21,031 nt of DNA, from NCBI GenBank assembly GCA_013115145.1, contig JAAPAO010000412.1:9203-30233 (forward strand), written 5' to 3'. The position numbers and the translations under genes were made by a program. This document shows positions 1 through 8,903 of the stretch, one piece after another. How positions within the stretch are numbered: position 1 is the first letter of the stretch; the number at the start of each line of letters is the position of its first letter. The stretch is from Perkinsus chesapeaki. Lineage: Eukaryota > Perkinsozoa > Perkinsida > Perkinsidae. A model generated the notes under the pieces. The model did not search any database. It saw nothing but the letters and a program-made list of their open reading frames with translations, and was not told where the DNA came from.

Positions 1-80
1 ATAAAGACAATGGTAATAATAAATATAATAAAGACAATGGTAATAATAAATATAATAAAGACAATGGTAATAATAACAAC
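1..80. repeat. 27-bp tandem repeat, three copies
   Basis: Three head-to-tail copies of an A/T-rich 27-bp unit starting ataaagacaatggtaataat begin at 1, 28 and 55. The third copy diverges at its end (acaac). The array is cut by the left edge of the window, so its full length is unknown. It looks like a minisatellite and has no coding content. Confidence 0.9.
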
Positions 81-540
81 GAACAATCATGAAGGCACTC
101 AGCAATGTAGTGGCAATAGAGCATGCGAATGACGGAGAGGGAAGCCTACCATATTAAGTCCTCAAACACTTGCCAAGGATAGAAGAAATGAACTGAAGGA
201 GAAAGATCCAGAATGAATATGCCCCCAACTCAACCTAAAGATACTCTCTCGCGAACGAGAAGCATCATAGGAAACAGGAATTGTAAATGGCCTTCTGAAG
301 CGTATGCTACTGTGACAGATTATACACAGTCAATTTTGTGGCGCGCGGTTTTGGACAGTGCCGTAGCATATCAACGCAGCCATCATCTGTTATTTTCCTT
401 CAAAGAAACTTAGAACTCGCAACGGCCAGGATACCTAAAAAATAACAATCCAAAAGATATATTTCATATTGGCGAGTTCGAAGCTGATGCCAAACAACTC
501 TGAACAACTGGCATCTTCGTATTCTCTAACTTTTAGGTTA
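81..540. other. Intergenic flank, 3' side of AsnRS
   Basis: No supported gene lies here. The only open frame (213-413, plus) has no recognisable domain. The segment is the downstream flank of the minus-strand AsnRS gene, whose stop codon is at 541-543, and probably holds its 3' UTR. No clear polyadenylation signal could be chosen. Confidence 0.6.
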
Positions 541-3500
541 TTAACCACCAAGATATTTTAAAAGGCGACTAGCATTCAGAGATCCGACGCAATCCGAAGA
601 AGGTCTTGCAATCTCCATCCAAGCTTACCTCGGGTAGGGGATGACATCCCTGATGTTCTCAACACCGGTCATCATCATAATAAGGCGCTCAAAGCCAATA
701 CCGAAACCAGCATGGGGAACGCTGCCAAAACGTCTGAGAGAAAGAGGGGATAAAAAGGGGACAGCTAGCACACAATTCATGGAGCATTCCGACCGGGAGG
801 AAGAGCTCACCTGAGGTCGCGGTACCACCAGTAGTCCTCAACGTTCATGTCGAGATCGGCCAACTTCTTGTCCAATACGTCAAGACGCTCCTCACGAACA
901 GAGCCTCCGCAGACCTAAAGCGATGGATATACAACCAAACCTCACTGCATCAAGAATCAAAGCTAAGATGGTTTTTTTGTCACTACAAGATGAAGCATGC
1001 CAGTCCTTAAACCTTGTAAAAGGCTACTAATCGCGCACCAAATTGATAAAAACTATTGCAGGTGGAACCAATCCGGATTAATACAAGCTATTGCAGGTGG
1101 AACCAATCCGGATTAATACAAGCTATTGCAGGTGGAACTAATCCGAATCGTTTCAAAATCTTCATTGATGAACTCACCTCGCCAACAAGAGGCGCCAAAA
1201 TGTCCATGGCAGCTACGGTCTGTTTGCTGGGATCCTCATCGGGGTTGGCTCTCATATAGAAGGCCTTGATGGCAGCTGGGTAGTTATAAACGATAACAGG
1301 CTTCTTGTATATCTTCTCGGTAAGATATCTGCGGGCACACTCATGACCACAGCGTCTAGTTAGTAGGAGCCGTACCTCTCGTGCTCAGAATCGAGATCAA
1401 ATCCCCAATAGATGTCGGTGTTCTCGAACTTAGCCTGAAGAGGGGAATAGTTTTTTAACAAACAGGCAACTGCCACTAGTTTCTGACACCTCTAGCTGGA
1501 CAATCTACCTATACGATCGAACAAAGGGGAAATTCCACTACTATATCAACATCATATGGTGAAAAAGCGACCCCCGAAACTTGTGGTAAAAAGTGCACCC
1601 CACTGAGATTCGACGCTTCTCTAACCCACCGTGCTCGCTCCAAGCTGCCCCCCTTGCCCACCCTAACACTTCAGCTCACCTTGCCGCTCTTCTGTGCCTT
1701 AAGAAGCTGTTCGATCGCTTCTGTGTAACTAACCCTAGCGAAGGGCTCGGCGATCAAGTTCTCAAGACGCTTGATGAGGCCTTTCTCCACGAACTTATCG
1801 AAGAAGGCGATATCTTCAGTGCAATGGGCTGAAACGCAGAGTGACGCACAAATACTATTTATGAATCAGTTAGACTATATAAGGCTATATATGTATATTC
1901 CTAACCACTACTTTTCAGCCAATAAAGCGACCAAGAAGCTAAGTAGTCTATACAAGCGCCATCAGTGGATTCCTTGGACATAACGATACGAACGAGAGGT
2001 GGTAGAGGTACTAGGCTTGATTATTACCCAGGACATGGCGAGCACAGTGCTGGATGAACTCCTCAGCGCACTTCATGTTGTCGTGGATATCAGCAAAACA
2101 CAGCTCCGGCTCGATCATCCAGAACTCAGCCAAATGGCGGGAAGTATGCTAACATGACCGAGTGAAACCGAACACCGAGCACGCTCGACCTACAGAGTTC
2201 TCGGCACGGAAGCATGGGCCGAAGGTGTACACATCCGAGAGAGCGCAGGCGTAGTTCTCGACGTTAAGTTGGCCCGAGACGGTGAGGTAGGTCGGACGGC
2301 CGAAGAAATCCTGCTTGTAGCTGAAAAAATGCGGAGCGAAGCTCATCCACGGGAAAATAGAGAAACTAGAATTACTCAAAGTGACCAGTCTTGGGATCGA
2401 TCTTCACGTCCTGGCCGTCCTTCTCTCCCTTCTGTAGCAGTTGAGTGACCTAAACCCACCCGAGTTCGATCCCGGCATGTTGCATTTCTCCACCTACCTG
2501 GAACATCTCTCCAGCACCCTCGCAATCTGCGCTAGTAATGAGGGGCGTATGTACATACTTGAAGTCTCGGCTCATGAAGAAGGCATGGACAGCACCACTT
2601 AGCGAGGATCTGATGATCAAATAATAGCAAGGAGTTTGGCAGTGGTGGTGGTCTTGAACGGTCCGAACCAGAGAGCCATGAAGGGAGTGTAAGGACGAAC
2701 AAGGAGTTAACAGCTTTTAGCCCCTATTTTGCTGATACAAGGAAAAGCAATCTCATGCTGCTCCCGTCTCTGGTCATGCAGGATCATATTATAAAACGAA
2801 ATCACCGCCACATGCCCGAGCTAGAAATACTGCTCGACCCTCACATTTACGTGGGACTTGACGAATCCTTGGTCGGAATTAATAGAAGTGTTAAGTGAAG
2901 TATTAATCAATTACGGATATCCCAAACTAACAATGGCGACTTTGAGATTAATTATCGTCAGTTATACAGTACTACCACGTAGTAATGACATTACATTCTA
3001 CAAATCCAACATTGCTTCAGCCAATTGCTTACCTCACACGAGCGACAGCACCAATAAGGTTGGTTCTGGGACGAAGATGCGCAATCTCACGGAGGAACTC
3101 TCTGCTGTGTTGCTTCTTAGCAAGAGGGTAAGCAGCAGAATCCACACCACCGATAACCTGCCCCAAACTCGACCAAAATCGCTCACCACAGACTTACCTT
3201 AATCTTGCCATTCTCGCGGACGCTGACCTCGACGGCCTGGCCCTTAGCGGGGCTCGCCACCAGGACGCCGATAGCCTGTACAGAGGCACCGGTGGCGATC
3301 TGTGCAATAGCACCTAACAAAAATTCAATAAAATCTAGCGGAGCGAAGCAGATTGCGTACCCTCGAAATCCGGGCAAGTGTTATCCATAACAAGCTGCAA
3401 TCCCTGTAAGCAGGAGCCATCAGAGATCTCAACAAAGGCGAAGCCGCTGCCTTGGGTACGCTTTGTTCGGACCCAACCGCAGACGCTAACCTGAAAGCGA

Positions 3501-5246
3501 ACAAGGACCTGGAAAAACTACCTTCATGGACATAATAATACGAGTCACAGACACTTGAAAAGCGTCAAGAGTAGACAGCTGATCGATAAATAGCACTCAT
3601 AGGAGTTGTACACTTCACATTGTGCCCGGTAAGTGCTAGCACAATGGGTTCATCCTTACCTGCTTGCCAATGAGGCCAGCACCACCATCCTTCCTAAGAA
3701 GGATATCCTTTACACGAGTACGACCTGATAAAGACACCTCTCATGCTCATTCCGACCTAAAGATACTCCTACCTCCCACACAGCTGGAATAGGGATGGAT
3801 CGGTGGCTCCGGACCCTCAGGGATCGGGCTCACAGTGTTGGTGGGGACAGACTCGGGAGTAGGCATCCGCAACTAACACCAGCAACACCATTACGACCGC
3901 AGCGCCACGAAATTCTTACGTCCTTGTGGCTGACCTTCTTGCTTTGACGATCAGCTGCCTTCTGCTTCTGCTCGGGCTGCTTCTTGGCCTTTTCTTCCTC
4001 TTTGGTGGCCTGAATATGATGATGACAAAAGGAAGAACAATGAAAAGGTGATAATAGAATGGAACATTTCTTAGTCTAAGGTCTATAATATCTAGTTATA
4101 GATAATAGTATTTTACTAGATAAAGAGATACTTGACTAATATCCATTCGCTAGAGAGATTAATTGTGACAATAGAAGGAGCAGCTGGTCAGGAAGGTGAT
4201 AAAGACAACATACGGAGTACTTTACACTGTGAACTTGACAGCGAAAATGAATTAAGATGAATTGATCTCCTCAGTTTAACCACCTAAAAGTAGCTGGTGA
4301 GCAAGATGCTTCATTTCTGCAGTGCTGACTGGAAGAACTACACACATCGCCATATTAGCCTTTCAAAAAACTACTCGAGGGAATCTCACAGATGACCAAG
4401 TTAAAAGCTTACCTCCGAATCAGTGGAGTCAGTGGCAACCTCACCCTTAGCAGGAACGAAGGGAGTGGTGTCGGGGATGGGGAACTTGGATGTATATCCA
4501 GACAGGACGTCAGCTACTGCTGGGTTGGTGAGGCATGTGCGGATGTATCGGAGGACGTTGGGGTAGCCTTTACTAAAGAGGGAAAAGATAAATCGGAAAT
4601 GATTGTCAATATATAAATTTCGAAATAGTCAAATACTGACTTTAGACTTGGCACTCCAATCAACCTCCGAAGAATCTTCATGAAGATGGGAGCTTTGTAG
4701 TCAATAGAAAGTTGACAAGCCGCTATTATCAAGCCTATTAACCTCCGAAGAATCTTCCCATACTTACAGTTCAGCCTCGGATGCCAAGCCGGCTACCAAT
4801 GAGGTAACAACTGATGCATCGTCAATACTCAAATGATCGCCGGAGAGATAAGTATGAGACTTAAGGTGCTTCTCAAGCATGTCCAGAGCGCTCTCCACAG
4901 GGCTCATCTCGAGCTCGGCAAAGTCCAACCAAGAATCTATCGATGCCGCCTGTCCGAGGGACTTCTGGTCGTAGACGCTGTTGTCCGCATGGAGTCGGCT
5001 AATGTAGCGCAAAACTGGACCAGTGTATCGGGCAGTGGGGGTAGTAGCAGTACTAGGGTTGAAGAGCTCCAAAGCCTGCAAGGAATCTTCATACCGCTCT
5101 TCACTTTGATCAAAGCTGCTGCTCACCTTGGCACTGCCGGAGTTCTCGCAAGTGAGAGGCATGTTGGCGAGCTTGGCTGCAATCTGCACTTTGAGAGTGG
5201 GGACCTCGAGGGCCTTCGATGTGATCAAACGAAGGCTGCTGGACAT
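541..5246 (-). CDS. Asparaginyl-tRNA synthetase with N-terminal GST-like domain
   Basis: Charges tRNA-Asn with asparagine, probably in the cytosol. Eighteen exons (5' to 3'): 5246-4768, 4572-4413, 4009-3920, 3872-3773, 3724-3660, 3490-3361, 3313-3198, 3157-3033, 2609-2498, 2449-2376, 2320-2194, 2148-2028, 1828-1680, 1434-1376, 1328-1178, 914-811, 733-629 and a last exon ending at 541; all phases fit. About 764-776 aa. Residues 1-210 are GST-like (PVLRYISRL, then [14 protein letters not shown]). A Lys/Glu-rich linker follows, then the anticodon OB fold ([17 protein letters not shown]) and a class II core: LRPRTN, motif 2 [16 protein letters not shown] (about 521), [10 protein letters not shown] and motif 3 GFGIGFER (about 730). 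The core is of the bacterial/plant type. The start MSSSLRL was chosen because it opens the GST fold. The last intron is either 24 or 60 nt, so the C-terminus is uncertain. Confidence 0.95.
1051..1148. repeat. 35-bp tandem repeat inside an AsnRS intron
   Basis: About 2.8 copies of a 35-bp unit containing ctattgcaggtggaac (copies at 1053, 1088 and 1123) lie inside the 263-nt intron 915-1177 of the AsnRS gene. The copies are nearly identical, so the expansion is recent. The array accounts for more than a third of the intron. Confidence 0.9.
2331..2342 (-). repeat. CTTCGCTCCGC motif, copy 1 (AsnRS intron)
   Basis: On the minus strand this reads GCTTCGCTCCGC, inside the 55-nt intron 2321-2375, directly before the T-rich stretch and acceptor. 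It has the same orientation as the host gene. See the other three copies. Confidence 0.6.
2610..3032 (-). other. Long AsnRS intron (423 nt)
   Basis: This intron separates the exons ending IGAVARVR and starting [11 protein letters not shown]. The acceptor at 2610 was chosen because it restores the family spacing between RVR and H-x-F-F. No gene, RNA or repeat was recognised in it. Confidence 0.7.
3338..3353 (-). repeat. CTTCGCTCCGC motif, copy 2 (AsnRS intron)
   Basis: Minus strand ATCTGCTTCGCTCCGC, beginning 8 nt into the 47-nt intron 3314-3360. It is identical over 16 nt to the copy at 5288-5303, and the similarity continues into a following ATTTTA. Confidence 0.7.
4010..4412 (-). other. 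Long AsnRS intron (403 nt)
   Basis: It lies between the end of the GST-like domain (exon 4572-4413) and the Lys/Glu-rich linker exon (4009-3920). It is A/T-rich and contains no recognisable feature. A long intron exactly at the domain junction would suit an exon-shuffling origin of the fusion, which is inference. Confidence 0.6.
4662..4757. repeat. 18-bp direct repeat in first AsnRS intron
   Basis: The 18-mer aacctccgaagaatcttc occurs at 4662-4679 and again at 4740-4757, 78 bp apart, both within the 195-nt intron 4573-4767. One copy lies 10 nt inside the splice donor. It could be a local duplication or the scar of an insertion. Confidence 0.8.
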
Positions 5247-5287
5247 ATAGGGATACCAAGGAAAATAAAAGTGGCTATTAAAATAGG

Positions 5288-5303
5288 GCGGAGCGAAGCA
5301 GAT
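5288..5303 (-). repeat. CTTCGCTCCGC motif, copy 3 (AsnRS 5' leader)
   Basis: Minus strand ATCTGCTTCGCTCCGC, centred about 50 nt upstream of the chosen AsnRS start. The preceding GT and a following ccag could define a 5' leader intron, by analogy with the copy at 3338-3353. That intron is not proven. Confidence 0.6.
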
Positions 5304-5357
5304 AACAAGAACCCCAATCAACAGGGTGAAACAGCATAAATGAAACAAAAAGCAAAT

Positions 5358-6535
5358 TTAGTCTTTCTCCGCGGCAGACTGGTTTTCCACCACCATCGGG
5401 GACGTGAGCTCCCACTCATCACCTAGAGTTCGTCGAACCTGCCATAACATGCATATATTCTCCACCTCCCCAGCTGCTTACCCTAACAGGCGTCCAATGA
5501 CGCTCACTCGGGCCTGTGCTGCGCAGAGTAATGACCTCCGGCCTCATACGCAGTAGCAGGTAATCTGACTTATCCTCAGCCATATACTCCCCCCACCGCT
5601 GCCTCCAATAGAAGCGTTTCATATCATCGTCATCCATCTCGGTCGCAGTCCCTTGCACCGTTAGCAGGCGACCTGTTGAGGCGTCCATGTAGATCAGGGA
5701 GATGTTGCGGCTGCCGGGCAAGTCCCCAAAGGGCAGGCTGCTTGAGGAGACCGCGAAGTGGATCATATTGAACGGCACCCGTTCCCCAGTGTATCTAGGC
5801 AAATCGATTTCCAACTGCAGGAGGCCATGGCGAGTACTCAGCCATCAAGGAGTCCGTGACTTGGTTCTTAGGTACACCCTTCACGATAGGTTCACTGGGG
5901 AGCTTTAGAGCTCGCTCCTCTGGGACATGTGGTGCCACATTAACAACCTGTCAATAGAAGCTTATGAGACTGCTGCTAGGCTGAGGCTACCTCGCCACTA
6001 GGAGTTACTAGTAGGGCTTGTGACGCTCGCTTAGTAAGCTCTCTGGCAGCTTGTAAGGCCTGAACTCACACAGTAAATACTAAGATCCATAAAGCGAGGT
6101 TGATGCGTGAATTATAAACCTCCCAAAGATACTCACCTGCTCGTTGTTCATATAGGCCAGCCTGGCGTTGTCCGCGAGCTCCTTATACTTGTTTTCTACA
6201 GAGTTGCGGAAGTAATACCTATTTGAGGGATATGCTATTATTATACAGCACCCTTACTACACCGCATAGCCTATCGGCAAAGCATTGAACGCTAGGAACG
6301 CAGCAAAAGGCTTCCAACCACGGAAGCCCTTCTTCTCCTCTTGAGGCTCCGGCTGACAAATGCACGCTTCAAGCTAAGATACCCAATGCTGTATTACTCT
6401 CCTCTTAGGATAAAAGCCAGCCACCTCACTTGGCTTGGGTGTCTTTATTGCCGCTACACTGGCCGCAGCAGTGCTCTGGCTTGCTGCTGCCTCAGACAAA
6501 GCACTAGCTGCTAAACGTCGTAAACTCGGTTGCAT
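5358..6535 (-). CDS. Mitochondrial membrane-anchored PNPOx-like split-barrel protein
   Basis: Six exons: 6535-6398, 6352-6261, 6218-6137, 5947-5876, 5814-5482, 5438-5358; phases fit and give 265 aa. The N-terminus MQPSLRRLAASALSEAAASQ is Arg/Ser/Ala-rich with no acidic residue before the Glu at 15, like a mitochondrial presequence. One hydrophobic segment (about 62-80, FAAFLAFNALPIGYAVYYF) should anchor it in a membrane. Residues about 140-220 resemble the FMN-binding split barrel of pyridoxamine-phosphate-oxidase-like (general stress) proteins: ISLIYMDASTGRLLTVQGTA, then a YW..RW stretch and YLLLRMRPEVITL. The reaction is unknown. The join of exons 4 and 5 (donor gtacct at 5875) is inferred; without it the frame hits a stop. 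The stop lies only 111 bp upstream of the AsnRS start. It could also be an unrelated small membrane protein whose barrel similarity is superficial. Confidence 0.6.
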
Positions 6536-6689
6536 AATAACAGCAAGTGTAAGGAGCACTGTACGGCAGACCAGAGAAAGATATCGATTATCAAGGCGCG
6601 CGCTAATGCCCCGAAAATCGTGGAGAAGCATTTTTTGTTAAAGTGATGATATGGATTGTACTTAGTCGGGTTAGTTTTATACTTGTTAA
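6536..6689. promoter_or_regulatory. Divergent intergenic promoter region
   Basis: Only 154 bp separate the start codons of the minus-strand PNPOx-like gene and the plus-strand PDI-like gene, so both 5' leaders and promoters must fit here. The half nearer 6690 is T/A-rich. No TATA box or named factor site could be assigned. Confidence 0.5.
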
Positions 6690-8831
6690 ATGCGTTCATA
6701 TACTTTTACGCGCCTGATAGGAGGGCTCGTGTCAGCTGGGTTGCTCCTTACAGCTCATGCTCGAGTGGAGATAGACCCCAGCAAACATGATGTTGTTAAG
6801 GTAAGTGACGCGTATCTTAGGTTGAACCGTGTCATTCGTAGGGGTTAAAGATACTCAGTTATTTTGTTTCAGCTCAACCCTCAATCGTTTGGCTCTGTTA
6901 TTGAGCGCCATAGGGACTGGCAGATCAGCGCTGTCCTCTTCTATGATGACAGTACTTCCCTTAAAGACTTCAACACGGTCAATGAAGTTGCCAAGCAGAC
7001 CAAACGTAGCCCCTCCAGGATTCCGATTGCTACTATCTCCTTCTTTAAGGTATGGTTAAGATTGGTGCTGTCGACTGTGATGATAACAAAGCTCTCTGTG
7101 AGCAGAATAACATCAAGGAGTGCCCTAAGGTAAGCTCCCTGTGGTCGATGTCCTCCACATCTGTGTTTTTGCTGCTGCCAGTTGGTCATATACCCTCGCA
7201 ACCCTATTCCGCAATTCATCTATGAGGGAAAAATGGACGCCCACGATATCAAAAAAGCTGTTTTAAGATACCTGCCAACCGAACTGGTAAAGAAGCTAGA
7301 CGCCTCCAGTGAGCCCTTAAGATTTCAGCCTTGTAACGCTGTGACCTTAGTGCTTAGATATTGATAGCTTTTTGACCACAGAGGGTGCCATGCCAAAGGT
7401 GCTGTTGTTCACCGAGAAGGATACTCCCCCTCCTATGTTCAAAGCTCTGAGTAAGCTGCGGTGCTATTTAGCGGTGTGATGGTGGACTGTAGGCAACGAG
7501 TTCCGAAAGGAAATGCAGTTTGGTCTGGTTAATGTGAAGAAGCAACCTGACCTTGCCAAGCGATTCGGCGTTAAGAAAGCTCCGAAGATTCTTCTTCAGC
7601 AGGCAGTTGGCAAGAAACCTGAGGCGTAGGATAATTGCGAGGTTGAGGGGATTAAGCATTGGATGCTCAGTTACAAGGGAGAAGTATCTTACGTTCCTAT
7701 TGCCGACTGGGTCAACCTTCACAGAGAGACTTTCTCTAAGGGCGGTAAGGCTGGGTGGGATATGTTGTATCACAGCGGCTCGATGCAGGTGGATTTGAAG
7801 AGTCCGCTAAGACCGGCGCCTACTCGGAGACAGAGGCACCTTCGAGGCCTTGGCTTGTACAGGAAATACCTGAAGTCACTAAGAGGAGTGCGAAGTATGT
7901 ATGCTTCGACGGTGCTGAGGTGAGGCATGGGTGGCTTAGGTTAATGTAGCGTATCGTATTATCAGGGCCATTGTGTCATCTATCTGAAGGACGGTGGTCC
8001 GCTTACAAAGGAGGAAGAGGATGGCCTTGTTGCGCTTAAGAATCGCTTTACTTCCCATTTGGAGAACAGGTAACAGTGGCCAAGTCTGTTAGAGTAGCAT
8101 CCCTGTTTGCAGAGGAGCTAAGCTGCGTTGGGTCTGGCTGGATGTATCTAAGGAGCCAGCATGGGCTGAGATGTTTGGTATCACTAAGTACCCTAACGTT
8201 GTCGTTTTCAACCCGCATAAGCGACTTCGCTTCTGCAAGTTCGATGATGATGATGAGGAGTAAGTGATTGGGTGTCTCATATTGGTTGGGATTCTGGAAG
8301 GCAGGCGAGCTATTAGGTGGCAAGTGGCGTATTGACAATACCGTAGATCATCATACCAGTGTTGATCGACCCAGACAACACCTGGATTCAGAACACCTAG
8401 AATGTTCATGAACTTGAACTTAACCCATCCTTTGGCTCCTTCCTTGGGAACCGGATCGTATGTATAGGTTATATACGACCATTTTACTGATTGCTCTTAC
8501 CTCAATGAAAGATACATCGGAAACTATCGCCCTTGCACATTTTCTTTTCATAAAAATATCCGCACGAGAATCGATACATGAATTGGTGGAAATGTGCGAG
8601 TTACTGTGCCGCTAATGCCTTTCACTGAGAGCATGATGAGCTTTGCTGAACATACGGTATGACGTCTTTGTCAGGCATAAGGGGGATATGGAAGGTGTAG
8701 AGTACTTGGTTGAGAAGGTTTTGGGTGGCGACGGTCGTTTCAAGATCGTGAAGGGCCAGAAGCTGCCGGAGCTGTCAGATCGGGATGAGGAGACAAACGC
8801 CAAGAAGACGACCGACAGGGACGAACTATAA
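6690..8831 (+). CDS. ER thioredoxin-fold protein, PDI-related, CxxC missing in first domain
   Basis: Ten exons: 6690-6800, 6873-7005, 7050-7129, 7182-7308, 7358-7450, 7493-7744, 7789-7919, 7966-8069, 8113-8259, 8675-8831; all junctions are GT-AG and in phase, about 444 codons. A clear signal peptide (MRSYTFTRLIGGLVSAGLLL, cleavage near AHA) and a C-terminal RDEL place it in the ER lumen. The first thioredoxin-like domain has AVLFYDDSTS where PDIs carry W-C-x-x-C, so it should be redox-inactive, then VKIGAVDCDD and ECPKLVIYP. Later modules include KVLLFTEKD, FGVKKAPKILL and MFGITKYPNVVVF. The tail reads EKVLGGDGRFKIVKG. It is likely a chaperone or scaffold rather than an isomerase. An in-frame TAG at 7627-7629 interrupts exon 6 unless a weak 36- or 42-nt intron (from 7606) is removed. 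The last intron (8260-8674) is 415 nt. Confidence 0.8.
8342..8611 (-). pseudogene. Antisense coding-like segment nested in a PDI-like gene intron
   Basis: Inside the 415-nt intron, the minus strand has two open blocks, 8611-8501 (37 codons, containing DIFMKRKCARAIVSDVSFIE) and 8442-8342 (containing GWVKFKFMNILGVLNPGVVW). They join in phase across a 58-nt interval with a good donor (gtaagag) and an acceptor. The first block follows a possible acceptor (cattag). No family was recognised and no start or stop fits cleanly. It could be a nested gene, a relic or chance. Confidence 0.25.
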
Positions 8832-8903
8832 GCAGCGCGGCGGGTTTTGCTGGCTGTCTGAGGTTGTCGAGGAAAGACGCACATTTTTAGATGTTTTCTA
8901 CAG

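Noticed and set aside
4833-5339. 168-residue plus-strand open frame
   Set aside because: It is antisense to the GST-like exon of the AsnRS gene, whose minus-strand frame matches a known fold and splices correctly.
7309-7357. Apparent frameshift in the PDI-like gene near DASS
   Set aside because: Using the acceptor at 7357 instead of the later tag gives DASNIDSFLTTEG in frame, so no frameshift is needed.
8317-8411. Plus-strand block after the DDDDE exon as the end of the PDI-like gene
   Set aside because: The exon ending at 8259 joins in phase to 8675, giving the family tail EKVLGGDGRF and RDEL. The nearer block needs a frameshift and lacks a retention signal.
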